Shown: positions 18,121-28,227 of the stretch, piece by piece | Position numbering within the stretch: position 1 is the stretch's first letter | How the letters are laid out: every line of letters starts with the position of its first letter | NCBI GenBank assembly: GCA_021372395.1 | Contig: JAJFUP010000101.1 | Coordinates: 1-40,420, forward strand | Length of the DNA stretch: 40,420 nt | Direction of reading: 5' to 3' | Source of the DNA: Deltaproteobacteria bacterium | GTDB lineage: Bacteria; Desulfobacterota; Desulfomonilia; UBA1062 | Notes under the pieces: generated by a model | What the model was told of the DNA's origin: nothing | What the model saw: only the letters and a program-made list of their open reading frames with translations | The model's database searches: none | Position numbers and translations under genes: made by a program

Positions 18121-19593
18121 TCAGGATGGATTCAGATCGTTCCATGTCAGCACGAGGTTCCGGGCTGCCCAGACCTCGTCCACCCGGCCACAGGGCATCC
18201 CCCGCGGGGTCTCGTGCAGATCCTCCGGGCGTTTTCCGGCCGCCAGCGCGATGGCCTCCATGGCATCGGCGAATCTCGTGAGCTCGGAGACAGGCTCGCT
18301 TTCCGTGGGTTCTATCATGAGTGCGCCCTGTACCACGAGCGGAAAATATACGGTGGGAGGGTGGAAACCGAACTCCATGAGGGCCTTTGCGATGTCGAGC
18401 GTCGAGACTCCCTGTGGTTTCTGGTTTTTGTCGGTGAGCACGAACTCGTGCAGGGTCGGCGTTGCATACGGGAGGGCGAAGGTCTTTTTCAGCCTGTTCT
18501 TGAGGTAGTTCGCGTTCAGACAGGCCCGCACCGTCGCGTCTTTCAGTCCCTCTCCGCCGAGGCTCAGGATGTAGACGAGGGCCCTCACGAGGACTGCGAC
18601 ATTGCCCAGGAGAGAGTGGACTTGCCCGATGCTTTCGGGGCAATCTCCCATGAGGCTCACCTGACCCGACTCGTCCTGCACGATCCGGGGCCTGGGCAGG
18701 AACGGCTCCAGCTCCTTTTTCACCAGGACCGGACCGCTTCCCGGGCCTCCTCCGCCGTGGGGGGTGCCGAAGGTCTTGTGGAGGTTCAGATGCATGCAGT
18801 CCACCCCCATGTCGCCTGGCCGGGCGATACCCACGAGTGCGTTCATGTTCGCGCCGTCCATATAGAGGAAAGACCCGTTCTCGTGCAGCAGTCGTGCGAT
18901 CTCGGTGATCTCCTGTTCGAAGATCCCGAGCGTGTTGGGGTTCGTGATCATGAGTGCCGCCACATCGCTGTCGAGGAAGCCCTTGAGGTCACTGGCCAGG
19001 AGAAAGCCGTCTCTGCCCGAAGGGATGCTCGCCGTGGTGAACCCTGCAATGGTACACGACGAGGGGTTGGTGCCGTGGGCGGTGTCGGGGACGAGCACCT
19101 TCGTGCGTGTCTGCCCTCGTGCGCTGAGCGCCTCCTTGATGACGAGCATGCCGGTGAGTTCGCCGTGCGCCCCTGCAGCGGGCCACAGGCAGCACCCATC
19201 CATGCCGCAGATCTCCTGGAGGCAGGTCTTGAGCGTGAAGAGGTGCTTCAGGACAGGCGAGAAGGCCCTGCGGTCACAAGGGTGCACCGGAGCAAGACGG
19301 GAAGCGATCTCGTCGGCGATCTTGGGATTGTACTTCATGGTGCATGAGCCCAGCGGGTACATGCCCTGGTCAATGCCGAAATTGAGCCGGGAGAGCCTCG
19401 TGAAGTGGCGCACCGTCTCCACCTCGGAGACCTCCGGCAGAGCCGGCAGCAAGGAGGGGACATCGACGTCGGTGCACCGGGACACATCGAAAGGTGTCGG
19501 GACGAGCATCCCGTTTCTGCCGGGACCGCTCATCTCCGAAAGCAGGGGCTCCCGGAGCACGGGGAAGTTCACGACAGGGCTTCGATCAGACAT
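18121..19593 (-). CDS. gcvPB: Glycine dehydrogenase (decarboxylating) subunit 2
   Basis: PLP-bearing beta subunit of the split P-protein of the glycine cleavage system. It has 490 residues from the ATG at 19593. The PLP lysine is K273 in LNLHKTFGTPHGGGGPGSGP, and GMYPLGSCTMKYNP is a strong family signature. The frame stays open for 100 codons upstream, but that part is an out-of-frame reading of gcvPA with no homology, so 19593 is chosen. It overlaps gcvPA by 25 bp. Confidence 0.96.
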   Translation of the reverse strand: MSDRSPVVNFPVLREPLLSEMSGPGRNGMLVPTPFDVSRCTDVDVPSLLPALPEVSEVETVRHFTRLSRLNFGIDQGMYPLGSCTMKYNPKIADEIASRLAPVHPCDRRAFSPVLKHLFTLKTCLQEICGMDGCCLWPAAGAHGELTGMLVIKEALSARGQTRTKVLVPDTAHGTNPSSCTIAGFTTASIPSGRDGFLLASDLKGFLDSDVAALMITNPNTLGIFEQEITEIARLLHENGSFLYMDGANMNALVGIARPGDMGVDCMHLNLHKTFGTPHGGGGPGSGPVLVKKELEPFLPRPRIVQDESGQVSLMGDCPESIGQVHSLLGNVAVLVRALVYILSLGGEGLKDATVRACLNANYLKNRLKKTFALPYATPTLHEFVLTDKNQKPQGVSTLDIAKALMEFGFHPPTVYFPLVVQGALMIEPTESEPVSELTRFADAMEAIALAAGKRPEDLHETPRGMPCGRVDEVWAARNLVLTWNDLNPS

Positions 19594-20873
19594 CTGATAT
19601 CCTCGTTCGTGTTCATCTCGGTCACGGTCATGAGCAGGCCGTCGGGAACCTCCGGGTAGTGTTCGCCGATGGGGATGCCGGGTACGATGCCGGTATCCTC
19701 GAGGCGTTGCCGGGTACGTTCGTCCATCCTGACGACGAATTCGTTGAACACGGGTGCGGAAAAGACCGGGGCAATGCCCAGGTCTTTCAGGGCATCCGTG
19801 AGGGCATGAGCGCCTGAAGCGCACTGGAGAGCTACTTCCCGGAGCCCTCTGGGCCCCAGGGAGGAGAGATAGACGGCTGCCTTGAGCGCACACAGGCTCT
19901 GGTTTGAACAGATGTTGGACGTGGCCTTCTCCCTGCGGATGTGCTGCTCCCGGGTTGCGAGCGTCAGGCAGAACGCCCTTTCCCCCGCATTATCCCTGCT
20001 GAGGCCCACGATCCTGCCGGGCATCCGGCGGAGGTGCTCTTTCCTGGTGCAGAAGAACCCCAGCAGGGGCCCGCCTGCGTTTGCCTGGTTGCCCAACGAC
20101 TGCGCCTCGCCCGCCACCACGTCGCAGCCGTAGGTGCCCGGCGGTTTCAAGAGCCCCAGGGACATGGCCTCGCTTACCACAACGCCCCAGAAGGAGGCCT
20201 TCCGGGCGAAGCGGGATACGGCATCGAGGGGCTCCATGACCCCGAAGAAGTTGGGCTGCTGGATGAAGAACGCGGCATCCTCGGCCACGAGCTTTTCCAG
20301 CACCGGGAGGTCCACCTGCCCGGTCTCCCGGTCAAAGGGAGCCTCCACGACCTCGACGCCTTGACTGTTGCGGAAGTACGTCTTGAGCACGCCCCGGTAC
20401 GCAGGGTGCGTACCCCGGGTGATCACGATGCGGTGCAGGTCCTTGGCCCTCGTTGCCATGAGGGCTGCCTCCGCCAGCGAGGTGGCACCGTCGTACATCG
20501 AGGCGTTCGAGGCATCCATGCCGGTGAGAGAGGCCATCATGCTCTGAAACTCGAACATGGCCTGGAGCGTCCCCTGGCTGATTTCGGGCTGGTACGGGGT
20601 GTATGCCGTCAGGAATTCCTGCCGGGAGGTTATGGCATCGACGACGGAAGGGATGTAGTGGCGGTAGATCCCCCCTCCTGCGAAGACGACCCGGGAGGCG
20701 GCCATGGGGAAAAGGCTCCTCAGGGAATGTTCGTCCAGCGGACCCTCGACCTTCAGGGTGCCCCGGTACCGGGCGTGAGCAGGGATGCTCGCGAAGAGCT
20801 CCTCCTCGCCCGGTATGCCGATGGCCTCCAGCAGCCTCCGGCGATCTTCATCGCTGGTGGGAAGGAACGGCAT
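19569..20873 (-). CDS. gcvPA: Glycine dehydrogenase (decarboxylating) subunit 1
   Basis: Alpha subunit of the split P-protein, 434 residues, normal length. Typical signatures are MPFLPTSDEDRRRLLEAIG at the start, YTPYQPEISQGTLQAMFEFQ and MSLGLLKPPGTYGCDVVAGE. With GcvPB it decarboxylates glycine and loads the aminomethyl group on GcvH. Its ATG directly follows the gcvH stop. Confidence 0.96.
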   Translation of the reverse strand: MPFLPTSDEDRRRLLEAIGIPGEEELFASIPAHARYRGTLKVEGPLDEHSLRSLFPMAASRVVFAGGGIYRHYIPSVVDAITSRQEFLTAYTPYQPEISQGTLQAMFEFQSMMASLTGMDASNASMYDGATSLAEAALMATRAKDLHRIVITRGTHPAYRGVLKTYFRNSQGVEVVEAPFDRETGQVDLPVLEKLVAEDAAFFIQQPNFFGVMEPLDAVSRFARKASFWGVVVSEAMSLGLLKPPGTYGCDVVAGEAQSLGNQANAGGPLLGFFCTRKEHLRRMPGRIVGLSRDNAGERAFCLTLATREQHIRREKATSNICSNQSLCALKAAVYLSSLGPRGLREVALQCASGAHALTDALKDLGIAPVFSAPVFNEFVVRMDERTRQRLEDTGIVPGIPIGEHYPEVPDGLLMTVTEMNTNEDIRCLIEALS

Positions 20874-21263
20874 CTATTTTGCCTCGGCAGAGAGGTATTC
20901 CTCGTAGTCCTTCGCGTCCATGAGGGCCTCAAGATCCTGTGCATCCTCAAAGGCGATGACGACCATCCAGCCCTGCCCGTAGCTGTCCTGGTTCACGAGC
21001 TCGGGGCTCTGCTCCAGGGCCGCGTTCGTCTCGATGATCGTTCCGGAGACAGGCGCAAAGACCTCGGACACCGCCTTCACCGACTCCACGGTACCCACGG
21101 GATCACCCTTTTCCACCTTGGTGCCTGTCGGCTTGAGGTCCACGTAGACCACGTCGCCCATCTCGTGCTGCGCATAGTCAGTGATGCCTACCCGCAGGGT
21201 GTTGTCCTCGATCTTCGCCCACTCGTGATCTTTCGTGTACCGTAACTGCTCGGGTATGTTCAT
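20874..21263 (-). CDS. gcvH: Glycine cleavage system H protein
   Basis: 129-residue lipoyl carrier of the glycine cleavage complex. The lipoylation site is K63 in VGTVESVKAVSEV, with the downstream GWMVVIAF typical of the family. A good ribosome site (GAGGAG) precedes the ATG at 21263. It lies between gcvT and gcvPA. Confidence 0.97.
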   Translation of the reverse strand: MNIPEQLRYTKDHEWAKIEDNTLRVGITDYAQHEMGDVVYVDLKPTGTKVEKGDPVGTVESVKAVSEVFAPVSGTIIETNAALEQSPELVNQDSYGQGWMVVIAFEDAQDLEALMDAKDYEEYLSAEAK

Positions 21264-21294
21264 ATCTCTCCTCGCATCAATTGGGAATACGGTG

Positions 21295-22368
21295 CTACAG
21301 GGTCCCGCTGACGAACGGCGGCTTCTTCACGCGGGCCTTGAGGTGTTTTCCCCTCACATCGACACTGATGTCCTCTCCCTCCTTCACCGAGGCGTCCAGG
21401 TAGCCGAGCGCGATGCCCATGCCGGTGACCGGAGAGATGCTGCCCGACGTGACGATACCCACGACACTGTCGTGCTTCAGGCACAGGCAGCCTTCCCGGG
21501 GTACGCCCCTCTCGAGCACTTCCATGCCGGTGAGCCTCCGGGTCACCCCCCGCTGATGCTGCACCAGCAGGGCCTGTTTCCCGATGAAATCGGGTTTCTG
21601 AAGGTTTACGGCGAACCCAAGGCCTGCCTCCAGGGGCGTGGTGGTCTCGCTGAGGTCGTTGCCGTGCAGCGGGTAGCCCATCTCGAGCCGCAGGGTATCC
21701 CGGGCGCCGAGCCCGCAGGGTACGGCGCCCTCGGCGATGAATGCCTGCCAGAGGCCGGTGGCCCCATTGGGGGAGAGGAAGATCTCCACCCCGCCCGCGC
21801 CGGTGTACCCGGTACGCGAGATCAGGAACTCCCCGTACGCCGGGCTCGTGGCCATGCTGAAGTGGAAGGAACGGATGTCCTCCAGGTCGAACCCGAGGCA
21901 TGAATGAAGTATCGCCCCTGATGCCGGGCCCTGCAGGGCGAGCATGGCGAATGCGTCGCTGGCGTCCTCGATGACTGCGCCGAGACTGTTCTGCTCGTTC
22001 AGCCAGGCATAGTCCCTGTCTTTGTTGGACGAATTCACGCAGAGCATGAAGCGTCTTTTGGGCTCCAGGCAGTAGACGATGAGGTCGTCGATGATGCCGC
22101 CGGCATTGTTCAGGAGGAAGGTGTACAGGGCACCTCCCTGCTCCATGGAGGAGATATCCCTCGTGAGGACACGCTCGAGAAAAGGCAGGCTCTCATCGGC
22201 GCTCACGTAGATCTCGCCCATGTGGCAGATGTCGAACAGGCCAGCAGAGCGCCTGGTGGCCAGGTGCTCCTCCTTGATCCCGGTGTACCACACGGGCATC
22301 TCCCACCCATGAAAGTCCACTATCTTTGCATGCAGCTTTTCGTGCTCGTGAAAAAGCGGGGTTCTCAT
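21295..22368 (-). CDS. gcvT: Glycine cleavage system aminomethyltransferase (T protein)
   Basis: Releases ammonia from the aminomethyl-lipoyl arm and transfers the one-carbon unit to THF. It has 357 residues from the ATG at 22368, preferred over an ATG six codons upstream because GGAGAGG is correctly placed before it. Motifs are TPLFHEHEKLHAKIVDFHGWEMPV, DICHMGE, NNAGGIIDDLIVY with the catalytic aspartate, and GYTGAGGVEIF. It is the first gene of the gcv operon, with a candidate promoter just upstream. Confidence 0.96.
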   Translation of the reverse strand: MRTPLFHEHEKLHAKIVDFHGWEMPVWYTGIKEEHLATRRSAGLFDICHMGEIYVSADESLPFLERVLTRDISSMEQGGALYTFLLNNAGGIIDDLIVYCLEPKRRFMLCVNSSNKDRDYAWLNEQNSLGAVIEDASDAFAMLALQGPASGAILHSCLGFDLEDIRSFHFSMATSPAYGEFLISRTGYTGAGGVEIFLSPNGATGLWQAFIAEGAVPCGLGARDTLRLEMGYPLHGNDLSETTTPLEAGLGFAVNLQKPDFIGKQALLVQHQRGVTRRLTGMEVLERGVPREGCLCLKHDSVVGIVTSGSISPVTGMGIALGYLDASVKEGEDISVDVRGKHLKARVKKPPFVSGTL

Positions 22369-22414
22369 AGCAGCCTCTCCGGTCATTTCATCAGCGCAAA
22401 AGTCGAACGGGTTC

Positions 22415-22443
22415 TATGTATCATGCCGAGCCTGCTCGTGCAA
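22415..22443 (-). promoter_or_regulatory. Sigma-70-like promoter for the gcv operon
   Basis: Minus-strand TTGCAC (22438-22443), 17-bp spacer, TACATA (22415-22420), about 47 bp before the gcvT ATG. No glycine riboswitch consensus was found in the 204-bp gap between folD and gcvT. Confidence 0.45.
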
Positions 22444-22528
22444 TACCTTCGAGGCTGTCAGGAGACATCGCCAAGAGCGGGGATGGACGGGCCGATCACA
22501 CAGGGAAACGCAGTGCAAGGCGATATGT

Positions 22529-22561
22529 GCATCCCCCTGAGGAACCGCAAAACAGGGATGC
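22529..22561 (-). terminator. Hairpin after folD
   Basis: GCATCC / GGATGC arms extended by CTG / CAG with a two-base bulge form a hairpin 12 bases after the folD stop on the minus strand. No U-run follows. It could attenuate read-through from folD into gcvT; support is only the fold. Confidence 0.3.
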
Positions 22562-22572
22562 GGTACCCGCCA

Positions 22573-23421
22573 TCACGATACGTGGCTTTTTGCCGCGCGT
22601 AACGTGTTGTCCAGGAGCATGGTGATGGTCATGGGCCCCACGCCACCAGGCACGGGCGTGATGAGCGATGCGTGATTCTTCGCTTCCTCGAATTCCACAT
22701 CGCCCTTGAGGCCTGCATCGGTCCGGTTCATGCCCACGTCGATCACCACGGCGCCGTCCCTGATCCACGAGCCCCTGATCAGGTCCGGCTTGCCGATGGC
22801 CGCCACCACGATGTCCGCTGCCTTGACTTTCCTGTCCAGATCACGGGTGCGGGAATGGCAGATGGTGACCGTGGCATGTTCCATCATGAGCAGCAGTGCC
22901 ATGGGCTTGCCCACGATATTGCTCCTGCCCACCACCACGGCATCCTTGCCCTTGAGCTCGACCTGGTACTCCCTGAACATGCACATGATACCGGCAGGCG
23001 TGCAGGGTACGAGGGTTGGTTCTCCCGTGAGAAGGCGTCCCATGTTGTAAGGGTGGAACCCGTCCACGTCCTTGCCCGGATCGATGGCGAGCAGGATCTC
23101 CTGGCTGTCCAGGTGAGCAGGCAGGGGAAGCTGCACGAGGATGCCGTCCACCTCAGGGTCACCATTGAGCTGCTTCACCAGGCTCAGGAGCTCTTCCCGG
23201 CCGGTAGCCACATCGAGGTGATAATCGAAGGACCGTATCCCGGTGTTCTCGCATGCCTTCTTCTTGTTCCTCACGTATATGGCCGAGGCGGGGTCCTCGC
23301 CCACGAGCACGACGGCGAGGCCGGCGGGCCTGCTGTAGCGGGTCGCGAAAGATGCAGCCTGTTCCTTTATGTCCTCCCGTTTCTTCCGGGAAAGTTCGTT
23401 TCCGTCGATAATGATAGCCAC
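22573..23421 (-). CDS. folD: Methylenetetrahydrofolate dehydrogenase / methenyl-THF cyclohydrolase
   Basis: Interconverts 5,10-methylene-THF, methenyl-THF and 10-formyl-THF. It has 282 residues from the GTG at 23421, chosen because GAAAGGAGA stands just upstream and [10 protein letters not shown] is the family N-terminus; a longer frame adds 24 unrelated residues. The catalytic lysine motif is YVRNKKK (K53), and [18 protein letters not shown] and the NADP-binding [11 protein letters not shown] are intact. It lies 186 bp upstream of the gcv operon, matching the shared folate chemistry. Confidence 0.96.
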   Translation of the reverse strand: MAIIIDGNELSRKKREDIKEQAASFATRYSRPAGLAVVLVGEDPASAIYVRNKKKACENTGIRSFDYHLDVATGREELLSLVKQLNGDPEVDGILVQLPLPAHLDSQEILLAIDPGKDVDGFHPYNMGRLLTGEPTLVPCTPAGIMCMFREYQVELKGKDAVVVGRSNIVGKPMALLLMMEHATVTICHSRTRDLDRKVKAADIVVAAIGKPDLIRGSWIRDGAVVIDVGMNRTDAGLKGDVEFEEAKNHASLITPVPGGVGPMTITMLLDNTLRAAKSHVS

Positions 23422-23443
23422 GGAAGTGTCTCCTTTCTTGCTC

Positions 23444-24508
23444 TCAGCTCTTGTACACCCATTTGACGGGCAACGGAGAGAAGGTGATCGCATTCATCTT
23501 GGGAAGAACCATTTCACTGTCGATCGCAAGCCAGGCATAGTCGGGCTTGAGGATCCTCAGCTTGCCGTCGGCAGGCGGCATTCCCCACTCGGGGTGCTCA
23601 TATCTCACGAACAGGATGACGTCAAACCGGTCCCCCGATTCCCCGAGCACATACCCCTTGCGGAAGTCTGCCTCGGTGAGGCGGTTGTTCTCCATGATGA
23701 GCCCTGCGTATTCCCTGTCGAGCTCGATGACGGCATACCTGCACATGCCCTTTTCCGAGTAGCTGGTGATGGTCTTGGTCTCGGCGCTGCTGACGTAGAC
23801 CGTGGTCAGGTAGGGGACGTTCTTGAAGTACTGGGCCGCGATCAGCGCTGCCGAGCGGCGGCCACCCGTTGCCTGGTGGTGACAGCCGTAGTACTCGAAG
23901 AGCTTCTGCTGGAGGATCTCCGCGTATCGCGGCCCTTTTTCATAGAGGCTCTTGGAAATGTACCTGAGCTCCTTTGCCAGGCTCTCGGCTGCGTCCGAGA
24001 TGGGCCAGTCGATCTTCACGTGGAAATGGGTGAGGCAGTAGCGGTTCTGTTTCCGGTACCGGCTGTCCCTCTGGATGAGGAGACTGTAGTCCACGTCCAG
24101 GAGCTGCTCGAGGAGTTCGAAGAACGAATCGCGCTGGAAGAAGCGCGCCGTGGAGTAGAAGGACCGGTGCAGCGTCAGGTCCGGGATCAGGGTCAGCGTG
24201 TCTTTCTTCACCCGGTTGGACTCCGAGAAGCGGATATATTTCTGGTGGGCATCGTCGATGGTGTCCTCGCAGAAGATGACGATGAACGGCCGGGACACCT
24301 CGGACTCCTTGAGGAATTCCTTCTTCTTCGGCCGCAGTTCTGCGGGCTCGACATAGGGATAGGGCACATTGTTTTCCAGGCAGACGTGGTAGGGGGTCTC
24401 CAGCGCGATGGACCTCAGCCTGCGCTCAAGCTCGTCCCGGAGATGGACGTAGATGGAGCGCCTGATCTTTTCCACGTGGCCTAGCTCGAATCTCGATTTC
24501 TTTTCCAT
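23444..24508 (-). CDS. Conserved-looking protein of unknown function (354 aa)
   Basis: 354 residues from the ATG at 24508 (a TTG directly precedes it; GGATCC upstream is a weak ribosome site). I do not recognise a family. It is soluble and charged, with no signal peptide or membrane helix. The N-terminal region is basic and helical ([21 protein letters not shown]), the middle is aromatic-rich ([25 protein letters not shown]), and the C-terminal half contains [14 protein letters not shown] and [15 protein letters not shown]. Codon use matches the core genes and the frame is uninterrupted, so it is a real gene. It lies 22 bp upstream of folD and just downstream of rnpB, both on the same strand; the position gives no functional hint. 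Confidence 0.7.
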   Translation of the reverse strand: MEKKSRFELGHVEKIRRSIYVHLRDELERRLRSIALETPYHVCLENNVPYPYVEPAELRPKKKEFLKESEVSRPFIVIFCEDTIDDAHQKYIRFSESNRVKKDTLTLIPDLTLHRSFYSTARFFQRDSFFELLEQLLDVDYSLLIQRDSRYRKQNRYCLTHFHVKIDWPISDAAESLAKELRYISKSLYEKGPRYAEILQQKLFEYYGCHHQATGGRRSAALIAAQYFKNVPYLTTVYVSSAETKTITSYSEKGMCRYAVIELDREYAGLIMENNRLTEADFRKGYVLGESGDRFDVILFVRYEHPEWGMPPADGKLRILKPDYAWLAIDSEMVLPKMNAITFSPLPVKWVYKS

Positions 24509-24549
24509 CAAAGGATCCAGTACAATTCACATAGCAAAGGCTGAAATGG

Positions 24550-24930
24550 GCTGAAGCAGCGCATAAGCCGGGTTTTGTTCCCGGGGCGGGTTACCCTGCT
24601 CCGGGCGGTAATCATTCATCTAGGGCTGCAGTTGCCTGCAGCCTCGAGCGACCTACCCAGGGGCGGGACGGGCAGTCCTTGATAGCCCCTCTATTGGCCT
24701 TGCTCCGGGTGGGGTTTGCCTAGCTTCCCCGGTCACCCGGGGAACTGGTGAGCTCTTACCTCGCCGTTTCACCCTTACTACCGCTTACGGGTAGCGGTTT
24801 GTTTTCTGTGGCACTGTCCCTGGGGTCACCCCCGGTCGCCATTAACGACCACCCTTGCCCTGCGGAGCCCGGACTTTCCTCTCGTGCCATAAAGACACCA
24901 GCGATTACCTGCGCTCCTTCAACCCGTACT
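24550..24930 (-). ncRNA. rnpB: RNase P RNA, bacterial class A
   Basis: On the minus strand the universally conserved 5' element GAGGAAAGTCCGGGC and the 3' elements AGATGAATGATTACCGCC and CCCGGCTTAT are all present. P1 can be drawn between GAAGGAGCGCA (24910-24920) and TGCGCTGCTTC (24553-24563) with a single mismatch, giving about 370-380 nt, like E. coli M1 RNA. Ends are approximate (within about 10 nt). It is the catalytic subunit that matures tRNA 5' ends. A candidate promoter lies directly upstream. Confidence 0.95.
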
Positions 24931-24936
24931 CAAGGC

Positions 24937-24965
24937 TGTGTACCGTATGTATGATGCGAATTCAA
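24937..24965 (-). promoter_or_regulatory. Candidate promoter for rnpB
   Basis: Minus-strand TTGAAT (24960-24965), 17-bp spacer, TACACA (24937-24942). This would start transcription near 24930, consistent with the P1 position of the RNA. Confidence 0.45.
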
Positions 24966-25022
24966 GCGGGAAATACCCATGAACAGCCCTGCACAAGGCC
25001 CTCGATGACCTCATTTGTCTGT

Positions 25023-25051
25023 TTGTATTTGCCGATCTGTAGTACTATATT
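25023..25051 (+). promoter_or_regulatory. Sigma-70-like promoter for nadE
   Basis: TTGTAT (25023-25028), 17-bp spacer, TATATT (25046-25051), about 43 bp before the GTG start of nadE and divergent from the rnpB promoter. This is the only AT-rich patch in the 163-bp intergenic region. Confidence 0.5.
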
Positions 25052-25093
25052 GATAGCATTGATGATCACAGAAAGAATCCGAGGAGGATGACC

Positions 25094-27157
25094 GTGGACA
25101 AGGCTCCGGAATTTCTGAACCTGTATCGCCACGGCTTCGTGCGTCTCGCCGCGTGCATCCCCGAGCTGAAGGTGAGCGACCCGCAGCACAATGCGGAAAA
25201 GACTATCGAGCTCGCCCGCAGGGCTTACGCGCAGAATGCCGTGCTGGCGGTCTTCCCGGAGATGGGCATATCAGGCTATTCCAACGAGGACCTGTTCTTT
25301 CAGGACGCCTTGCAGCGCTCGGTACTCATCGGACTGGGAAAGGTTCTGGAAGCCACGTCGGCCTTTGACATGGCCGTGGTGGCGGGCGCGCCGCTCAAGA
25401 TCATGGACGCGCTGTTCAACTGTGCCGTGGTCATGCACCAAGGGGCTATCCTCGGCATCGCCGTCAAGAGCTTCCTGCCGAACTACCGGGAGTTTTACGA
25501 GCTGCGGCAGTTCAGGCCCGCCAGCGAGCTTCCCGTCGAGAGGGTGGACCTCCTGAGCCAGAGAGATATCCCCATTGGGGCCGACCTCATCTTCGAGGCG
25601 GAAAACATCCCGGGCTTCAGGCTGTTCTGCGAGATCTGCGAAGACCTCTGGACACCGATTCCCCCGTCGAGCCATGCCTGCCTGAACGGGGCCACCATCG
25701 TCGCGAACCTGTCGGCATCCAACATCACCATGGGCAAGGAAGAATACCGGCATGACCTCGCATCGAACCAGTCCGCCCGGTGCATCGCGGCGTACCTGTA
25801 CACGGCGGCCGGGCCGGGCGAGTCCACCACCGACCTTGCCTGGGACGGCCACGCCATCGTCTACGAAAACGGGGGCCTCATCGCCGAGTCGAAACGCTTC
25901 TCCTGGGAGCCCCAGGTGATCATCGCGGATATCGATCTCGGCAGGCTCGGCAAAGACCGCATGATCATGACGAGCTTTACCGGGAGCGGGTATGCATCCG
26001 AGCACCGCGGCCGTCCCTTCAGGAGGGTGAGGCTCCCCCTGAATCCCCCCTTGGGAAGGATCCTGCCTGTCCGCGAGATTCCCCGGTTCCCCTACGTCCC
26101 CGTGGACCCGGATCTCAGGGAGAGGCGGTGCTACGAGATCTACAACATCCAGGTCCAGGGGCTCGCCAAGAGGATGAAGGCAACGGGGCTCGAAAACCTC
26201 GTCATCGGGGTCTCGGGGGGGCTTGACTCCACCCATGCGCTCATCGTGTGCGCGAGGACCGTGGACATGCTGGGGCTGCCGAGGAAGAACATCAAGGCCT
26301 ACACGCTGCCCGGCTTCGCCACCTCGGAGAAGACCTATGCCAACGCAAACAACCTCATGGCCTCCCTCGGGGTGGATGCCTCCGAGATCGACATACGACC
26401 GAGCTGCACCCAGATGATGAAGGACATCGCCCACCCCTTTGCCGAGGGCAGGGAGGTCTACGATGTGACCTTCGAGAACGTCCAGGCCGGCCAGAGGACC
26501 TCGATCCTCTTCAGGCTCGCGAACCAGAGGCAGGCCATGGTGGTGGGCACCGGTGACCTGAGCGAGCTCGCACTCGGGTGGTGCACCTACGGGGTGGGCG
26601 ATCATATGTCCCACTACAGCGTGAACGCGAGCGTGCCCAAGACGCTCATCCAGTACATCATCCGCTGGGTGGCGTCCGGCAGGATCCTGGGCCCGGAGGT
26701 TTCCTCCTTTCTCGAAGACATCCTCGATACCGAGATCAGCCCCGAGCTCATCCCGGGGACGTACGGCGACCAGCCTGCCCAGAGCACCGAAGCCGTCATC
26801 GGGCCCTACGAGCTCCAGGACTTCAACACCTTCTACATCACGCGCTACGGGTACCTCCCGTCCAAGGTGGCATTCCTCGCCTGGTGTGCTTGGCAGGATG
26901 CAGGCAAGGGAAGCTGGCCCGACATCCCCTCTGGCAAGAGGCACCAGTATACTTTGTCCGAGATCAGACGCTGGCTTGCGGTCTTCATCCACCGCTTCTT
27001 CAAGCTCAGCCAGTACAAGCGGTCGTGCATCCCGAACGGTCCCAAGGTGGGCTCGGGCGGGTCGCTGTCTCCCCGGGGCGATTACCGGGCCCCCAGCGAC
27101 AGCGAGGAGGCACCCTGGATGGAGGATCTGCAGAACATCCCGGACAAAGCCATCTGA
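25094..27157 (+). CDS. nadE: Glutamine-dependent NAD(+) synthetase
   Basis: Amidates nicotinic acid adenine dinucleotide to NAD using glutamine. The frame opens with an ATG at 25088, but GAGGAGG occupies 25081-25087 with no spacer. The in-frame GTG at 25094 has a correct six-base spacing and is preferred (687 residues). The N-terminal nitrilase-type glutaminase domain (about 15-290) has E56 (FPEMGISGY), a lysine in [12 protein letters not shown] and C182 (ICEDLW). The C-terminal synthetase domain (about 335-680) has the ATP pyrophosphatase loop SGGLDS at 374-379. Length fits the large bacterial two-domain form, similar to the mycobacterial enzyme. An RNase Z-like gene follows after 12 bp. Confidence 0.95.
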   Translation: MDKAPEFLNLYRHGFVRLAACIPELKVSDPQHNAEKTIELARRAYAQNAVLAVFPEMGISGYSNEDLFFQDALQRSVLIGLGKVLEATSAFDMAVVAGAPLKIMDALFNCAVVMHQGAILGIAVKSFLPNYREFYELRQFRPASELPVERVDLLSQRDIPIGADLIFEAENIPGFRLFCEICEDLWTPIPPSSHACLNGATIVANLSASNITMGKEEYRHDLASNQSARCIAAYLYTAAGPGESTTDLAWDGHAIVYENGGLIAESKRFSWEPQVIIADIDLGRLGKDRMIMTSFTGSGYASEHRGRPFRRVRLPLNPPLGRILPVREIPRFPYVPVDPDLRERRCYEIYNIQVQGLAKRMKATGLENLVIGVSGGLDSTHALIVCARTVDMLGLPRKNIKAYTLPGFATSEKTYANANNLMASLGVDASEIDIRPSCTQMMKDIAHPFAEGREVYDVTFENVQAGQRTSILFRLANQRQAMVVGTGDLSELALGWCTYGVGDHMSHYSVNASVPKTLIQYIIRWVASGRILGPEVSSFLEDILDTEISPELIPGTYGDQPAQSTEAVIGPYELQDFNTFYITRYGYLPSKVAFLAWCAWQDAGKGSWPDIPSGKRHQYTLSEIRRWLAVFIHRFFKLSQYKRSCIPNGPKVGSGGSLSPRGDYRAPSDSEEAPWMEDLQNIPDKAI

Positions 27158-27169
27158 CGGTGAGCCCTC

Positions 27170-28144
27170 ATGAGGCCCACCTTTCTCGCCAGGCTCGTCA
27201 ATGGCACGCTCTTCGATCCCGTCGTCTTCGTGCGCCTCTTGAACCAGGGACGCGCCATCCTCTTCGACTGCGGAAGGACCGGGGCTCTGTCCAACAGAGA
27301 GATCCTCTCGCTGGACGAGGTCTTCATCAGCCACCCCCACATGGACCATCTCATGGGCCTCGACCAGGTGCTGCGGGTCATCCTCCACCGCAGGCAGCCG
27401 ATGCACCTCTACGGTCCGGAGGGGATCACGGACAAGGTGATCTCCCGGCTCGCCTCCTACACGTGGAACCTCACCCGCGACTACAGTTTCGCGTTCGTCC
27501 TCCACGAGGTCAGGGAGCGGGAGATCCTCACGAGCACTGCGCGGGCCTGCGAGGGCTTCCAGCGATCGCAGGCGGTCATCTCGGTGCGCCATGGCGCCAC
27601 CATCGCGTCCCACCCGCGCTACAGTGTGGATGCGGTCATCCTCGACCACAACATAAAGTGTCTGGGCTTTGTGATCAGAGAGCCGTTTCACGTCAACATC
27701 AGGGGAGATGCCGTCTCAAAGCGGGGCTACCGGAAAGGGCCATGGATCTCCGAGCTCAAGGATTGCCTCATGAAGGGAGGCAGGGAGGGGCACCTCCTCG
27801 TCGAAACCCAAGCAGGGCCGAGGGAAATCGAGGTGAGCGAGCTTGCGGACGAGCTCGTGGTCACGTCTTCGGGCCAGAAGATCGCCTATGTCACGGATAT
27901 CCGGTACTCCGAGGAGAACATCGCGCGCATAGCGGGCATCGCCCAGGGCGCGGACGTCCTGTTCATCGAGGCCTACTACCTGAGTGAGAGGGAGGCTCAG
28001 GCGTACGAAAAGGCCCACCTCACGGCCCGCCAGGCAGGCTCGCTCGCTAGGATGCTGAGTGCGAAGAAGGTGGTTCCCATGCACATCTCGCCTCGGTACC
28101 ACGACCGGGCAGAGGAGGTTCTCCTGGAGCTGGAGGGCGTGTGA
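27170..28144 (+). CDS. RNase Z-like metallo-beta-lactamase-fold hydrolase
   Basis: 324 residues. The metal motif is H55-P-H57-M-D59-H60 (SHPHMDHLMGL). Further ligands are plausible at the aspartate in YVTDIRYS, at HLTARQAG and at MHISPRY near the C-terminus, the pattern seen in tRNA 3' processing endonucleases (RNase Z/ElaC). The usual SHxHxDH is read here as SHPHMDH. It is longer than the classical 300-residue enzyme and has a less typical N-terminus, so another phosphodiesterase activity is possible. It is probably co-transcribed with nadE. A 70-bp piece of this gene recurs, fused to rfbC sequence, at 32561. Confidence 0.82.
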   Translation: MRPTFLARLVNGTLFDPVVFVRLLNQGRAILFDCGRTGALSNREILSLDEVFISHPHMDHLMGLDQVLRVILHRRQPMHLYGPEGITDKVISRLASYTWNLTRDYSFAFVLHEVREREILTSTARACEGFQRSQAVISVRHGATIASHPRYSVDAVILDHNIKCLGFVIREPFHVNIRGDAVSKRGYRKGPWISELKDCLMKGGREGHLLVETQAGPREIEVSELADELVVTSSGQKIAYVTDIRYSEENIARIAGIAQGADVLFIEAYYLSEREAQAYEKAHLTARQAGSLARMLSAKKVVPMHISPRYHDRAEEVLLELEGV

Positions 28145-28227
28145 CGCCCGCTTCAGGCCACTGGGCTTGATCTCTTGCCTCCTTTTGAGGTACACAACCC
28201 AATAACCATGAACAGAAAGGAGGGTCC

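Noticed and set aside
19594-19893. 100-codon N-terminal extension of gcvPB
   Set aside because: It overlaps gcvPA out of frame, and the family start lies at 19593.
22369-22572. Possible glycine riboswitch upstream of gcvT
   Set aside because: The conserved glycine aptamer core words were not found; only a promoter and one hairpin are present.
25271-27691. An 806-codon open frame antisense to nadE and the RNase Z-like gene
   Set aside because: It is a shadow of high-GC codon bias opposite two clearly conserved genes, with low-complexity translation and no domain.
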